Assembly (NCBI GenBank): GCA_015075365.1
Contig: JABTUN010000002.1
Coordinates: 1,488,001-1,552,000 of the forward strand
Origin: Verrucomicrobiaceae bacterium
GTDB taxonomy: Bacteria > Verrucomicrobiota > Verrucomicrobiia > Verrucomicrobiales > Verrucomicrobiaceae
Length of the DNA: 64,000 nucleotides
Direction of reading: 5' to 3'
Shown piece after piece: positions 1-8,546 of the stretch (position 1 is the first letter of the stretch; each line of letters begins with the position of its first letter). The notes beneath the pieces are model-generated. The model made no database searches. It was not told the origin of the DNA and worked only from the letters and a program-made list of their open reading frames with translations. The translations under genes and the position numbers were made by a program.

Positions 1-1509
1 CCGCAGGACGACTGCCTGCATGAGAAGCTGACCGTGCGCGAGAACCTCATGAGCGCCCTGATGCTGCGCGGTGCGGGCCTCAGCCGCGACCAGATCGTGG
101 CCAAGGTGTCCCACATCCTCGTGCTGGTGGGGCTGGAGAACATCGCCACGGAGCGCGTGTCCGGCCTGGCGCTGCCGCAGCGCCGGCGGCTGAAACTGGG
201 CCTGGCGCTGGTGGCGGACCCGGTGCTGGTGCTGTGTGATGACTTCACCGCCGGGCTGGATGTGCGCTCCGAGCGCGAGATGGAGGCGCTCATGCGCATG
301 GTTGCGGCGGACCGCCCGGGACGCATCGTCATTCATGCCACGGACAGTCTGGCCAACCTGGCCGCCTATGACACGGTGCTGGTGCTGCACGAGGGCTTTG
401 TGGCCTACCATGGCCCGGCCAAGGCGCTGCCGCACTATTTCACCGTGCCGACTTATGACGAGGTGTACTCCCGCCTGGCAAAGCGCCCCGCGCAACGCTG
501 GGGGGACTCCTGGATGCGCCACCGCGACTCCTACTACGCGGCCTTCAAGCTCGGCCGCACGGGCGAGGAGCTCTCCGCCGCCGAGGAGGAGTTGAGCGAC
601 ACGGACCAGACGATCGTCATGCGGCAAAAGGAGGCGGATGCCGCCTCGGGAGAGGCCGGAAAGGCCGCGGAGGAGGAGGAAGCCCCGGTGCTGCCGCTGC
701 CCGGACTGTTTTCCCAGGCCGCTCATCTCATGAAGCGCCGCTGGACCCTGCTGCGCCGCACGCCTCGGGAGTGGATCGTGCATCTCAGCCTGCTGGCAGG
801 CGCGCCGGTCGTGGCCTGGCTGCTGCTCCAGCCGAACCTGAAGCATCTTGCCGCCCTGAAAGGAACGCCCGCCGGGGAGCCCTGGGCCGCCGCCTACACG
901 ATCTCGATGATCTATTTCATCATGGTGCTGCTCATCCTCTTCATGAGCCTGCGCCTGGCGGCGCGGGAGATCGCCGCGCGCCGCGCCACCTACGACCGGG
1001 AACGCACCGCGGGCGTGCGCCCCACGGCCGCGCTGCTCTCCGCGCTGTTCTTTGTGATGCCGATGTCCCTGCTACAGAGCTTCTGGATGGGAATGTTCCT
1101 CGAACTCGTCAGCGGCGGGCTGCCGGGCCACGGCGGGACACGGCTGGCGTTGCCTGCGCTGACCGGGATGGCCTTTGCGGCGCTCTGCCTGGGCATCTCC
1201 GCCAATTCCCGCACGGCGGAGCGCGCCCACAGCATCTGCCTCACCCTGCTGAGCGCGAATGTGCTGCTGAGCGGCGCGCTGCTGGGTTTTCCGCGCATGG
1301 TGGGCCATCTGGTGCACCCCTTCATCACCGCGCACTATGGCTGGTCCGGCATTCTGGACACGCTCCAGGGTGACACGGTGTTCGGGCCGTTGACGACCCT
1401 GGTGCGCACCTGGTTTGCCACGCCCGCCATCGCTGCCGCCATGCTGGGCGTGCATTTCGTAGTGGGCCTGGTGCTGGCCTACATCGGCCTGCGCCGCCGG
1501 AATGGATGA
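1..1509 (+). CDS. ABC transporter, ATPase fused to membrane domain (5' end outside window)
   Basis: The reading frame is already open at base 1 and starts inside the ATPase domain at a Q-loop (PQDDCLHEKLTVREN), so Walker A lies upstream of the window. The signature region is degenerate (SGLALPQRRRLKLGLAL instead of LSGGQ). Walker B reads VLCDDFTAGLD, with Asp where the catalytic Glu is usual. The H-loop is VIHATDS. A charged linker rich in Glu (about residues 180-225 of the visible part) leads to about six membrane segments. This ATPase-then-membrane order is that of ABCG/ABC-2 half transporters. Substrate is unknown. The altered signature and Walker B suggest low or altered ATP hydrolysis, which is inference. 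The stop lies just upstream of the L,D-transpeptidase gene. Confidence 0.8.
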   Translation, partial: PQDDCLHEKLTVRENLMSALMLRGAGLSRDQIVAKVSHILVLVGLENIATERVSGLALPQRRRLKLGLALVADPVLVLCDDFTAGLDVRSEREMEALMRMVAADRPGRIVIHATDSLANLAAYDTVLVLHEGFVAYHGPAKALPHYFTVPTYDEVYSRLAKRPAQRWGDSWMRHRDSYYAAFKLGRTGEELSAAEEELSDTDQTIVMRQKEADAASGEAGKAAEEEEAPVLPLPGLFSQAAHLMKRRWTLLRRTPREWIVHLSLLAGAPVVAWLLLQPNLKHLAALKGTPAGEPWAAAYTISMIYFIMVLLILFMSLRLAAREIAARRATYDRERTAGVRPTAALLSALFFVMPMSLLQSFWMGMFLELVSGGLPGHGGTRLALPALTGMAFAALCLGISANSRTAERAHSICLTLLSANVLLSGALLGFPRMVGHLVHPFITAHYGWSGILDTLQGDTVFGPLTTLVRTWFATPAIAAAMLGVHFVVGLVLAYIGLRRRNG

Positions 1510-1612
1510 ACGCCCGTTCCCAAAGTGGCACCGCATCGCCGGTGGCCTGTGGCTTGCTTCACAGGCCCTTGCCCCTATGATGCGCCGCGTGACCCACCAG
1601 CCGCTTATTGCC

Positions 1613-2707
1613 ATGAAGACGATCCTTGTCTCCTGCCTGATGACCTGGCTGGCCTTTGCCTGCCGGATGGCGGCCGCGCAAGAGGTGGCCGCGGTGCCTC
1701 CCACTCTGCCGCCGGCACCCGAACCGGTCGAATCCATCCTGAGGCTGCAAATCTTCCTCGACGCGAAACTCTTTGGCCCCGGAAAAGTGGACGGCAGGCC
1801 GGGTGAATTCACCACCAAGGCACTCCAGCGCTACCAAAAGGCCAACGGCATGGCGGAGACTGGAATCGAGGCACACACGCTCGATCTCTCGGGCATCACT
1901 GAGCTTTACACGACCTACACGATCCGGGAAGAAGACCTGAAATTCATCGGCGATGTGCCCTCGAAACCCTCGCTGCAAAGCAAAAAGAAGTACCTGCCCT
2001 ATGATTCGCTGCTGGAATTCCTCACCGAGCGATACCACACCTCGCCGGAGCTGATCGGATGGCTCAACCAGCCGCGGAAGATGAGCGCGCTGAAACCAGG
2101 GGACGAGGTGAAGGTGCCGAATGTGGCCGATCCTTTTCAGATCGAGCTGCTGGAACCTGTGGCCAGCCTGCCTGAGGTCCCGGAGTTTCAGAGCACCCGC
2201 GTCATCAAGATCGACACGCGTGAAAAGCTGCTCGGCGTGCATGAGGGTGACAAAATGCTGGCCAGCCTGCCCATCACGCCCGGCAGCGGCCACCTGGCCA
2301 CGCCTCCCGGCACCTGGAAAATCGTCGGTATCACCCAGATGCCCACCTTCCGCTGGGACGCGGGCGTCCTGAACTATGGTGTGCGCACGGACAACGCCTA
2401 CAACCTGCCCATCGGCCCGAACAACCCGGTCGGCGTGATGTGGATCGGACTCAGCAAGGCGGGCATCGGCATCCACGGCACCAATTCGCCGCAGACCATC
2501 GGCCGCAGCGCCAGCCACGGTTGCATGCGCACCGCCAACTGGGATGTGGTGCGCCTCGTGAAGCACATCAGCAAAGGCATGCCTGTCATCATCGAGGGAC
2601 CGAAACCGATTCCGCGACCGCCGCCGGCGAAAAAGGCACCAGTCAAGCCTGCTGTGCCCGCGGAACCGCCGCCGCCCAAAAAGTGGTTTCAATTCTGGAA
2701 GAAGTGA
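1613..2707 (+). CDS. L,D-transpeptidase (YkuD family) with peptidoglycan-binding and LysM-like domains
   Basis: Exported 364-residue protein predicted to form or remodel 3-3 peptidoglycan cross-links, or attach proteins to the wall. I chose the ATG at 1613 because it begins a signal peptide (MKTILVSCLMTWLAFA, cleavage near AAAQ); ATGs at 1502 and 1577 are in frame. Domains: PG_binding_1-like helices about residues 38-92, a LysM-like segment about 103-171 (IGWLNQPRKMSALKPGDEV), and YkuD catalytic domain about 196-328. Catalytic residues appear in HGT (288-290) and SHGCMR (301-306, Cys304). A Pro/Lys-rich tail (330-364) ends in aromatic and Lys residues, perhaps a wall or membrane contact. Probably periplasmic. 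Confidence 0.9.
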   Translation: MKTILVSCLMTWLAFACRMAAAQEVAAVPPTLPPAPEPVESILRLQIFLDAKLFGPGKVDGRPGEFTTKALQRYQKANGMAETGIEAHTLDLSGITELYTTYTIREEDLKFIGDVPSKPSLQSKKKYLPYDSLLEFLTERYHTSPELIGWLNQPRKMSALKPGDEVKVPNVADPFQIELLEPVASLPEVPEFQSTRVIKIDTREKLLGVHEGDKMLASLPITPGSGHLATPPGTWKIVGITQMPTFRWDAGVLNYGVRTDNAYNLPIGPNNPVGVMWIGLSKAGIGIHGTNSPQTIGRSASHGCMRTANWDVVRLVKHISKGMPVIIEGPKPIPRPPPAKKAPVKPAVPAEPPPPKKWFQFWKK

Positions 2708-2725
2708 CGGCCCTGGCCGGCGGCC

Positions 2726-2953
2726 TCACTTCGCCATTTCCTTCTTTTTGACCGAGTATTTGCCAGGGGCCCGTTCAAAGGCCTGGAGGCAGCTCACGCA
2801 GCAAAAAGCCACGAAACCCTCCGCGGTCTTCACGCGGTAGATCGGGCGGGCGTTTTTGCCATCGACAGGGCAGATGTCGTTGATGGGCCAGGCGGCAAAA
2901 ACGGTGGAGGCCATGGCCAGGCTGAGGAACAAGGGGGCGAGGAGCGCTTTCAT
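2726..2953 (-). CDS. Small exported Cys-rich protein, YHS/TRASH-like
   Basis: 75-residue protein with a signal peptide (MKALLAPLFLSLAMASTVFA). The mature part has Cys28 in a CPVDG motif and a CCVSC cluster (51-55). The spacing, and the Ala-Phe-Glu after the second cluster, resemble YHS/TRASH metal-binding modules found next to metal transport systems. The in-frame start further upstream would add about 54 residues before the signal peptide and is unlikely. It converges on the L,D-transpeptidase gene and diverges from the RND pump gene, leaving about 250 bp for two promoters. Binding of copper or another soft metal is inference from the cysteines and the neighbouring RND pump. Confidence 0.6.
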   Translation of the reverse strand: MKALLAPLFLSLAMASTVFAAWPINDICPVDGKNARPIYRVKTAEGFVAFCCVSCLQAFERAPGKYSVKKKEMAK

Positions 2954-3206
2954 GGGATGGATGGGCGGGTTGAATGGGATGCGCGTCGCGGACTCCAACG
3001 CGGGAGCGCGTTCATATACTAGCGGATCACAAAACCGGCCCAAGGATGCGCAAATGCCGCCATATTGAGATTGGCGGGAAGGTTCCGGGCATCCACCCGT
3101 TCCCTTCCGGCGCAAGAGACTTCAGCCAGCACCTTTGCTGGCTTCTTGACCCCGCTCCTGCCCTCTTGACCATCCCGCCGCCCCCTGCCCCTCGTTCTAC
3201 GCCCCG

Positions 3207-6200
3207 ATGATCGCCTGGTTCGCCCGCAACTCCGTCGCCGCCAATCTGCTCATGCTCGCCATCATGGGCCTGGGTCTGTGGACGCTGCTCACCGGACGCA
3301 TTCCGCTGGAGGTGTTTCCGGACATGCCTTCCCGCTTCCTGTCCATCCAGGTGCCGTATCCGGGCGCCACGCCGGAGGAGGTCGAGGAGACGATCATCCT
3401 GCGCATTGAGGAGTCCATCCAGCAGGTCACCGGCATCAAGCGCATGGTCTCCACCGCGTCCTCCAGCGGCGGAAACGTGATGATCGAGGTCAACGACGCC
3501 TCCCAGATCCGGGACATCATCGACGAGATCAAGATCCGCATTGACGCGATCCCGAACTTCCCCGCGCTGGCGGAGCGCCCCGTCATCCAGCAGGACGACC
3601 ATCTGGATTCCGTCATCAGCGTGATGCTGGCCGCCGACATGTCGGAGCGCGATCTCCGGCGCCTCGGAGAGCAGATCCGCGACGAGATCGCCGCGCTGCC
3701 CGGCATCTCGCACGCGAACCTCAGCGGCGTGCGCCCCTACGAGATCAGCATCGAGATCCCGGAGGCCACGCTGCGCAAACACGGCCTCACGCTGGATCAA
3801 ATCAGCGCCGCCATCCGCGGCAGCGCCATCGACCTGCCCGCCGGTGTGGTGCAGACCGAGGCGGGGGATGTCTCCATCCGCACGCGCGGGCGCGCCTACA
3901 GCGGCGCGGACTACGCCCGCATCGTGGTCCTCACCCGGCAGGACGGCACAAAGCTCACGCTCGGCGAGATCGCGAAGATCGCTGATGGCTTCAACGAGAA
4001 CCAGCTCATCTCCCGGCTCAACGGCACGCGCTGCGTGTCCATCACGGTCATGCGGGAGAAGTCGCAAAACGCCATCGAGATCGCCGAGAACGTCAAACAG
4101 TACATCCTCACCAAAGGCAGCCGGCTGCCGGACGGCGTGCGGCTGGAGTTCTGGAACGACCGCTCAAAGATCGTGAAGGGCCGCATCAACCTCCTGCTGC
4201 AAAACGCGCGCAGCTCCCTCATCCTCGTCTTCATCTGCGTGGGGCTCTTCCTGCGTTTCGACGCGGTCTTTTGGGTGGCCGTGGGCATGTGCATGAGCTT
4301 TCTCGGCGCCTTCGCGCTCATGCCGCTGTTTGATCTCTCGATCAATCTCAGCTCCGTTTTCGGCTTCATCCTCGTGCTGGGCATCGTCGTCGATGACGCC
4401 ATCGTCACCGCGGAGCAGGTGGACACCTTCCGGCAGGAGGGGCGGAGCGCGCTCGATGCCGCCATCGAGGGCGTGCGGCGCCTCGCCGCGCCCATCACCT
4501 TCGGCGTGCTCACCACCATCGCCGCCTTCATGCCCATGGCCGCCGGGTTTGGCGACTTTGGGGTCATGTTCCAGCCCATCGCCATCATTTTCATCAGCGT
4601 GATGCTGCTGGCGCTGATGGAGACCAAGATCATCCTGCCCAGCCACCTGGCGCACCGCTTTCCGGTGCTCAGCACCGCGTCCGACGCCCTCGATCCCGTC
4701 CACCGTGTCTCGGAGCGGCTGCTGGCGCGTTTTGTGAAGTCCGTGTACCGCCCGGCGCTGCGTTTCTGCATCCATTTCCGCTACAGTGTGCTCGCCACCG
4801 TGTTCGGCGGCCTCGGCGTGCTCTTCGCCATCTATTTCAGCGACCGCATCCCGAGGACCTTTTTTCCCCGAGTGGCCTCCGAACGCATCGAGTGCCGCCT
4901 GACGATGCTCGACGGCACTCCGTTTGAGACCACCGACGCGCATATCGCCAGGATCTACGAACTGGCGGAGCAGATGCGCAAAGACTACGTCGGTCCCGAC
5001 GGCCGTCCGGTCATCCGCAACATCATCGCCAGCTCCGGCATGACCAGCAGCTCCCGTGGCTCCTCCGGCGGAAGCGGCAACCATCGTGGCGAGGTGACGA
5101 TCGAGACCTACGGCCCCGAGGAGCGCAGCATGCAGGTCAGCACCGTGGACATGGCGGCGGACTGGCGGAAGCGCATCGAGGCGGCCTACGGCGCCAAGAG
5201 CATCCCCGGCGCCGAGGAGCTCACCTTCCGCGCCGAGATCATGCGCAGCGGTGATCCCATCGACATCCAGCTCACCGGCACGAATCCCGACGAGCTGCTG
5301 GCCCTTTCCGAGCAGATCAAGGCACGCCTCTCCACCATCGCCGGCGTGTATGATGTGACGGACAGCCTGGACTCCGGCCGCAACGAGATCCAGCTCCGCC
5401 TCAAGCCGGAGGCGCAGCAGTTCGGCTTCACGGTGAATGACCTCGCCCGCCAGGTGCGCGGCGTTTTCTTTGGCGACGAGGTCCAGCGCATCCAGCGCGG
5501 CCGGAATGAGGTGAAGGTCATGCTCCGCTATCCGAAGGATGACCGCAAATCTCTCGCCACGCTCGACACGTTGCGCGTGCGCGCCGCCAACGGCCTGGAA
5601 ATCCCCTTCGCCCGCGTCGCGGAGGCAAAGGTGGGCAAGGGCTTCACCTCCATCAAACGCGTGGACCGCCGCCGTGCCCTGAACATCACCGCCGATGTCA
5701 ACAAGGCCACCACCAATCCCGTCGTCGTGCGCGAATCCCTCGTGCCTTTGCTCGACGAGCTCATGGCCCAGCATCCGCACATCGGGTGGACCTTTGAGGG
5801 CGAGGCGCGCAGCGAGCAGGAGAGCCAGTCGATGCTCCTGGTTTCCTCCATGCTGGTGCTTTTCACCCTCTACGCGCTGATCGCCATCCCGCTGAAAAGC
5901 TACCTACAGCCCCTCATCGTGCTCATCCTGATCCCCTTTGGCGTCGTCGGCGCCACGCTCGGCCATCTCATCCACGACATGCCGCTGAGCCTGATGAGCC
6001 TCTGCGGCATCCTGGCCGTCTCCGGCGTCATCGTGAACGACACCCTCGTCCTCGTGGACCGCATCAATGAACTGCGTGATGAAGGCGGTGACATGGCCTC
6101 CGCCGTCACTGAAGGCGGCGCGTCCCGCTTCCGCGCCATCTTCCTCACCCAGATCACCACCTTTGTGGGCCTCGTGCCTCTCATCTTCAACCTGGGCCCC

Positions 6201-6458
6201 ATGGTGGAAAACTCGCCGCCTGTCCTGAAGCAGATCCTTGAATGGATCTTCGGCGACAACCGGGCCGCCCAGGCCACCAGCGCGCAGTTCCTCACGCCCG
6301 TCTCCGTCGCCATGGGCTACGGCAGCCTCTTTGCCACGGTGATCACCCTGTTCCTCGTTCCCATGTGCTACATGGTGCTCGATGACCTCATGCGGATTGC
6401 CCGCCGTGGCCTTTCCTTCCTCCGCCTCAGTCCCGGCACCAGCACCCAGCCCGTTTGA
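3207..6458 (+). CDS. RND-family efflux transporter, inner-membrane permease
   Basis: 1083 residues, normal for AcrB/MdtB/CusA-type pumps. The N-terminus has the first membrane helix (MIAWFARNSVAANLLMLAIM), then the porter domain motif VPYPGATPEEVEE. The TM4 proton-relay pair is present (VLGIVVDDAIVTAEQ), and the second-half helix reads SGVIVNDTLVLVDRI. A Ser/Gly-rich stretch near 5040-5085 is a flexible insertion in the second periplasmic loop. Neither a membrane-fusion adaptor nor an outer-membrane factor lies beside it, so it must use partners encoded elsewhere or act without them. The divergent small Cys-rich gene hints at metals, but I cannot assign a substrate. Confidence 0.92.
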   Translation: MIAWFARNSVAANLLMLAIMGLGLWTLLTGRIPLEVFPDMPSRFLSIQVPYPGATPEEVEETIILRIEESIQQVTGIKRMVSTASSSGGNVMIEVNDASQIRDIIDEIKIRIDAIPNFPALAERPVIQQDDHLDSVISVMLAADMSERDLRRLGEQIRDEIAALPGISHANLSGVRPYEISIEIPEATLRKHGLTLDQISAAIRGSAIDLPAGVVQTEAGDVSIRTRGRAYSGADYARIVVLTRQDGTKLTLGEIAKIADGFNENQLISRLNGTRCVSITVMREKSQNAIEIAENVKQYILTKGSRLPDGVRLEFWNDRSKIVKGRINLLLQNARSSLILVFICVGLFLRFDAVFWVAVGMCMSFLGAFALMPLFDLSINLSSVFGFILVLGIVVDDAIVTAEQVDTFRQEGRSALDAAIEGVRRLAAPITFGVLTTIAAFMPMAAGFGDFGVMFQPIAIIFISVMLLALMETKIILPSHLAHRFPVLSTASDALDPVHRVSERLLARFVKSVYRPALRFCIHFRYSVLATVFGGLGVLFAIYFSDRIPRTFFPRVASERIECRLTMLDGTPFETTDAHIARIYELAEQMRKDYVGPDGRPVIRNIIASSGMTSSSRGSSGGSGNHRGEVTIETYGPEERSMQVSTVDMAADWRKRIEAAYGAKSIPGAEELTFRAEIMRSGDPIDIQLTGTNPDELLALSEQIKARLSTIAGVYDVTDSLDSGRNEIQLRLKPEAQQFGFTVNDLARQVRGVFFGDEVQRIQRGRNEVKVMLRYPKDDRKSLATLDTLRVRAANGLEIPFARVAEAKVGKGFTSIKRVDRRRALNITADVNKATTNPVVVRESLVPLLDELMAQHPHIGWTFEGEARSEQESQSMLLVSSMLVLFTLYALIAIPLKSYLQPLIVLILIPFGVVGATLGHLIHDMPLSLMSLCGILAVSGVIVNDTLVLVDRINELRDEGGDMASAVTEGGASRFRAIFLTQITTFVGLVPLIFNLGPMVENSPPVLKQILEWIFGDNRAAQATSAQFLTPVSVAMGYGSLFATVITLFLVPMCYMVLDDLMRIARRGLSFLRLSPGTSTQPV

Positions 6459-6527
6459 CCTCCAGCGGACCTCTTCACCCCAAGACATTGCCGGACCTGC
6501 CGTTGAACCGTCATCCTCAAAGCCACC

Positions 6528-7280
6528 ATGCGCCTCTTCGCCCTCCCCCTGCTGACCTTTCTCACCTGCGCCGCCGCCCAGGACACCGCCGCGCCCAAGT
6601 CCGGTGCCCCTGTCGTGTTCGAGGAGGCTAAAAAGGCTCTCAAACAGATCTCTCCCGGCCTGTTCGACCTCAACGGCATCCAGATCAACGCTGCCACCCG
6701 GGAGCTGCGCATCCCGTGCAGCGTGCTGCACCAGAAGCTGCCCATCGAATACGCCCTCTGTCATGAAACGGGCGAAAAGGTGCACGAGACCATCCTTCAC
6801 ACCGTCGTGCGCCCCGTCGAAATCCAGCTCGCCCTCCTGCTGGCGAACTACCAGCCCGCCACCCAGGGTCTGCTCGACAAACTTCCCCCCACGGAGGAGC
6901 GCCCCTACCCGCCCACGGAGGAAACCACGCCCGCCACACCCGGCGCCAACCTCCTCGCCATCCATTGCGAATGGATGCAGGACGGCAAGGCCACACGCGT
7001 CCCGCTGTCCAACTTCATCCAGAACAGTGACACCCGCAAAACCCCGCCCGATCTCGACACCTGGATTTTCAATGGCTCGCGCATCGACAAGGAGGGCTTC
7101 GTCGCGGAGATGACCGGCTCCATCATCTCCACCTATGTGGACCGTGCGGCCATCATCAACTCCTCTGCCAGGGGCAACCACCGTGACGAGCTCTGGATCA
7201 GCATGCCCGACAACATCCCGGCGGAGGAGACCCAGGTGACCCTCATCATCACCCCGGCGGGCAAGACCGGTCAAAAATAG
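6528..7280 (+). CDS. YdjY-domain-like exported protein
   Basis: 250 residues with signal peptide MRLFALPLLTFLTCAAA. The body has the features I associate with YdjY-domain proteins of PVC bacteria: an N-terminal segment GIQINAATRELRIPC, an HETGEKVHETILHT motif, and a later domain ending in a beta strand near the C-terminus. No catalytic residues are evident. It starts 69 bp after the RND gene and is on the same strand, so co-transcription is possible. The function of the family is not established; periplasmic location follows from the signal peptide. Confidence 0.6.
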   Translation: MRLFALPLLTFLTCAAAQDTAAPKSGAPVVFEEAKKALKQISPGLFDLNGIQINAATRELRIPCSVLHQKLPIEYALCHETGEKVHETILHTVVRPVEIQLALLLANYQPATQGLLDKLPPTEERPYPPTEETTPATPGANLLAIHCEWMQDGKATRVPLSNFIQNSDTRKTPPDLDTWIFNGSRIDKEGFVAEMTGSIISTYVDRAAIINSSARGNHRDELWISMPDNIPAEETQVTLIITPAGKTGQK

Positions 7281-7375
7281 GCCCTGCCAGCGCCAGGATG
7301 GACAAGAATGGCCCGCGGCCCCTCCCAGGGCCTCTTGGAGGTTGACGCCACCGCCTTTCGCCGTCCCCTTCCCTC

Positions 7376-8539
7376 ATGAAAACAGCCGCTTTTCTCCTCA
7401 CCCTCTCCCTGGCCAGCGTGACCGCCTTTGGGCAGGCAGCCTCCCAGGCCCCGCGCCATGAATCACTCAAGCAGGAGCTGCGCCTCGGCGTCGAGCGCGG
7501 GCTGAACTTCCTGCGCAAGCAGCAGAACCCCCAGACCGGCCAGTGGGGGGAGGCGGAACCCGTCGCCATGACCGGCCTCGCCGTCACCGCCTTCATGCTC
7601 GATCCCAACCGCAAGGCCGGTGATCCTGTCCCGGCCGAGGTCGAAAAAGCCACGCGCTATCTCGTCAGCCAGGCAAAACCGGACGGCTCCATCACCATCA
7701 AGGCCCGCGCCACCTACAACACCGCCATCGCCCTCACCGCGCTGCTGTTGTACAACAGGCCGGAGAACGAGGAGGTCATGCTCAAGGCCCGCCGCTACCT
7801 CGTCACCCGCCAGCTCGACCTCGACGAAAAGGGCAAGGCGGACAATCCCACCGACGGCGGCATCGGTTATGGCGAGGAAAAAGCCACCCACGCCGACCTC
7901 TCCAACACCACCTTTGCCCTGGAGGCGCTCTACTACGCCCAGAGCCTCCTCGCCGACAAAGGCGATGCCGCCAAAAACGAGCCGCAACTCAACTTCGGAG
8001 CGGCCATCGACTTCATCCAGCGCTGCCAGAACCGGCCGGAAAGCAACAAATCGAGCTGGGTCAGCAAAGATCCCGCCGACGCCGGCGGCTTCATCTACAA
8101 CCCCACCGAAACCCGTGGCGCCAAGGTGGAGAACCCGGACGGCACCATCTCCCTGCGCAGCTACGGCAGCATCAGCTACGCCGGCCTGCTCAGCTACATC
8201 TACGCCGGCCTCGACAAGAACGACCCGCGTGTGAAGGCCGTCATCGAGTGGCTGCAGAAGAACTACACCGTCGAGGAAAACCCCGGCCTCGGCGCACAGG
8301 GCCTGTATTACTACTATCACACGATGAGCAAGGCGCTCGCCATCGCCGGCCTCGACTTCATTCAGACCAAGGATGGCAAAACCATCGACTGGCGCGCCGA
8401 CATCACCCAAAAGCTCCTCAACCTGCAAAAAGGTGACGGCTCATGGGCCAACTCCGAGGGCCGCTGGATGGAGAGCGATCCCGTGCTCACCACGAGCTAC
8501 ATCCTCATGGCGCTGGGCCGCATCCACCAGACCCTGTGA
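7376..8539 (+). CDS. Prenyltransferase/squalene-cyclase-repeat protein, exported
   Basis: 387 residues with a signal peptide (MKTAAFLLTLSLASVTAFGQ). The mature part shows alpha/alpha-barrel repeats typical of squalene oxidase/prenyltransferase folds: RGLNFLRKQQNPQTGQWGE, ATRYLVSQAKPDGSI, LNLQKGDGSWANSEGRW. The QxxxGxW-type motif is seen but the DXDD catalytic motif of squalene-hopene cyclases is not, and the protein is much shorter than the roughly 630-residue cyclases. PVC bacteria have many exported proteins of this kind with unknown role, so I do not call it a terpene cyclase. Its stop is 7 bp from that of the convergent PSD1 gene. Confidence 0.75.
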   Translation: MKTAAFLLTLSLASVTAFGQAASQAPRHESLKQELRLGVERGLNFLRKQQNPQTGQWGEAEPVAMTGLAVTAFMLDPNRKAGDPVPAEVEKATRYLVSQAKPDGSITIKARATYNTAIALTALLLYNRPENEEVMLKARRYLVTRQLDLDEKGKADNPTDGGIGYGEEKATHADLSNTTFALEALYYAQSLLADKGDAAKNEPQLNFGAAIDFIQRCQNRPESNKSSWVSKDPADAGGFIYNPTETRGAKVENPDGTISLRSYGSISYAGLLSYIYAGLDKNDPRVKAVIEWLQKNYTVEENPGLGAQGLYYYYHTMSKALAIAGLDFIQTKDGKTIDWRADITQKLLNLQKGDGSWANSEGRWMESDPVLTTSYILMALGRIHQTL

Positions 8540-8546
8540 GGCCTCG

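Noticed and set aside
4164..5780. Long minus-strand open frame within the RND pump gene
   Set aside because: His/Asp/Glu-rich low-complexity translation typical of antisense frames in GC-rich DNA; the RND protein is full length on the plus strand.
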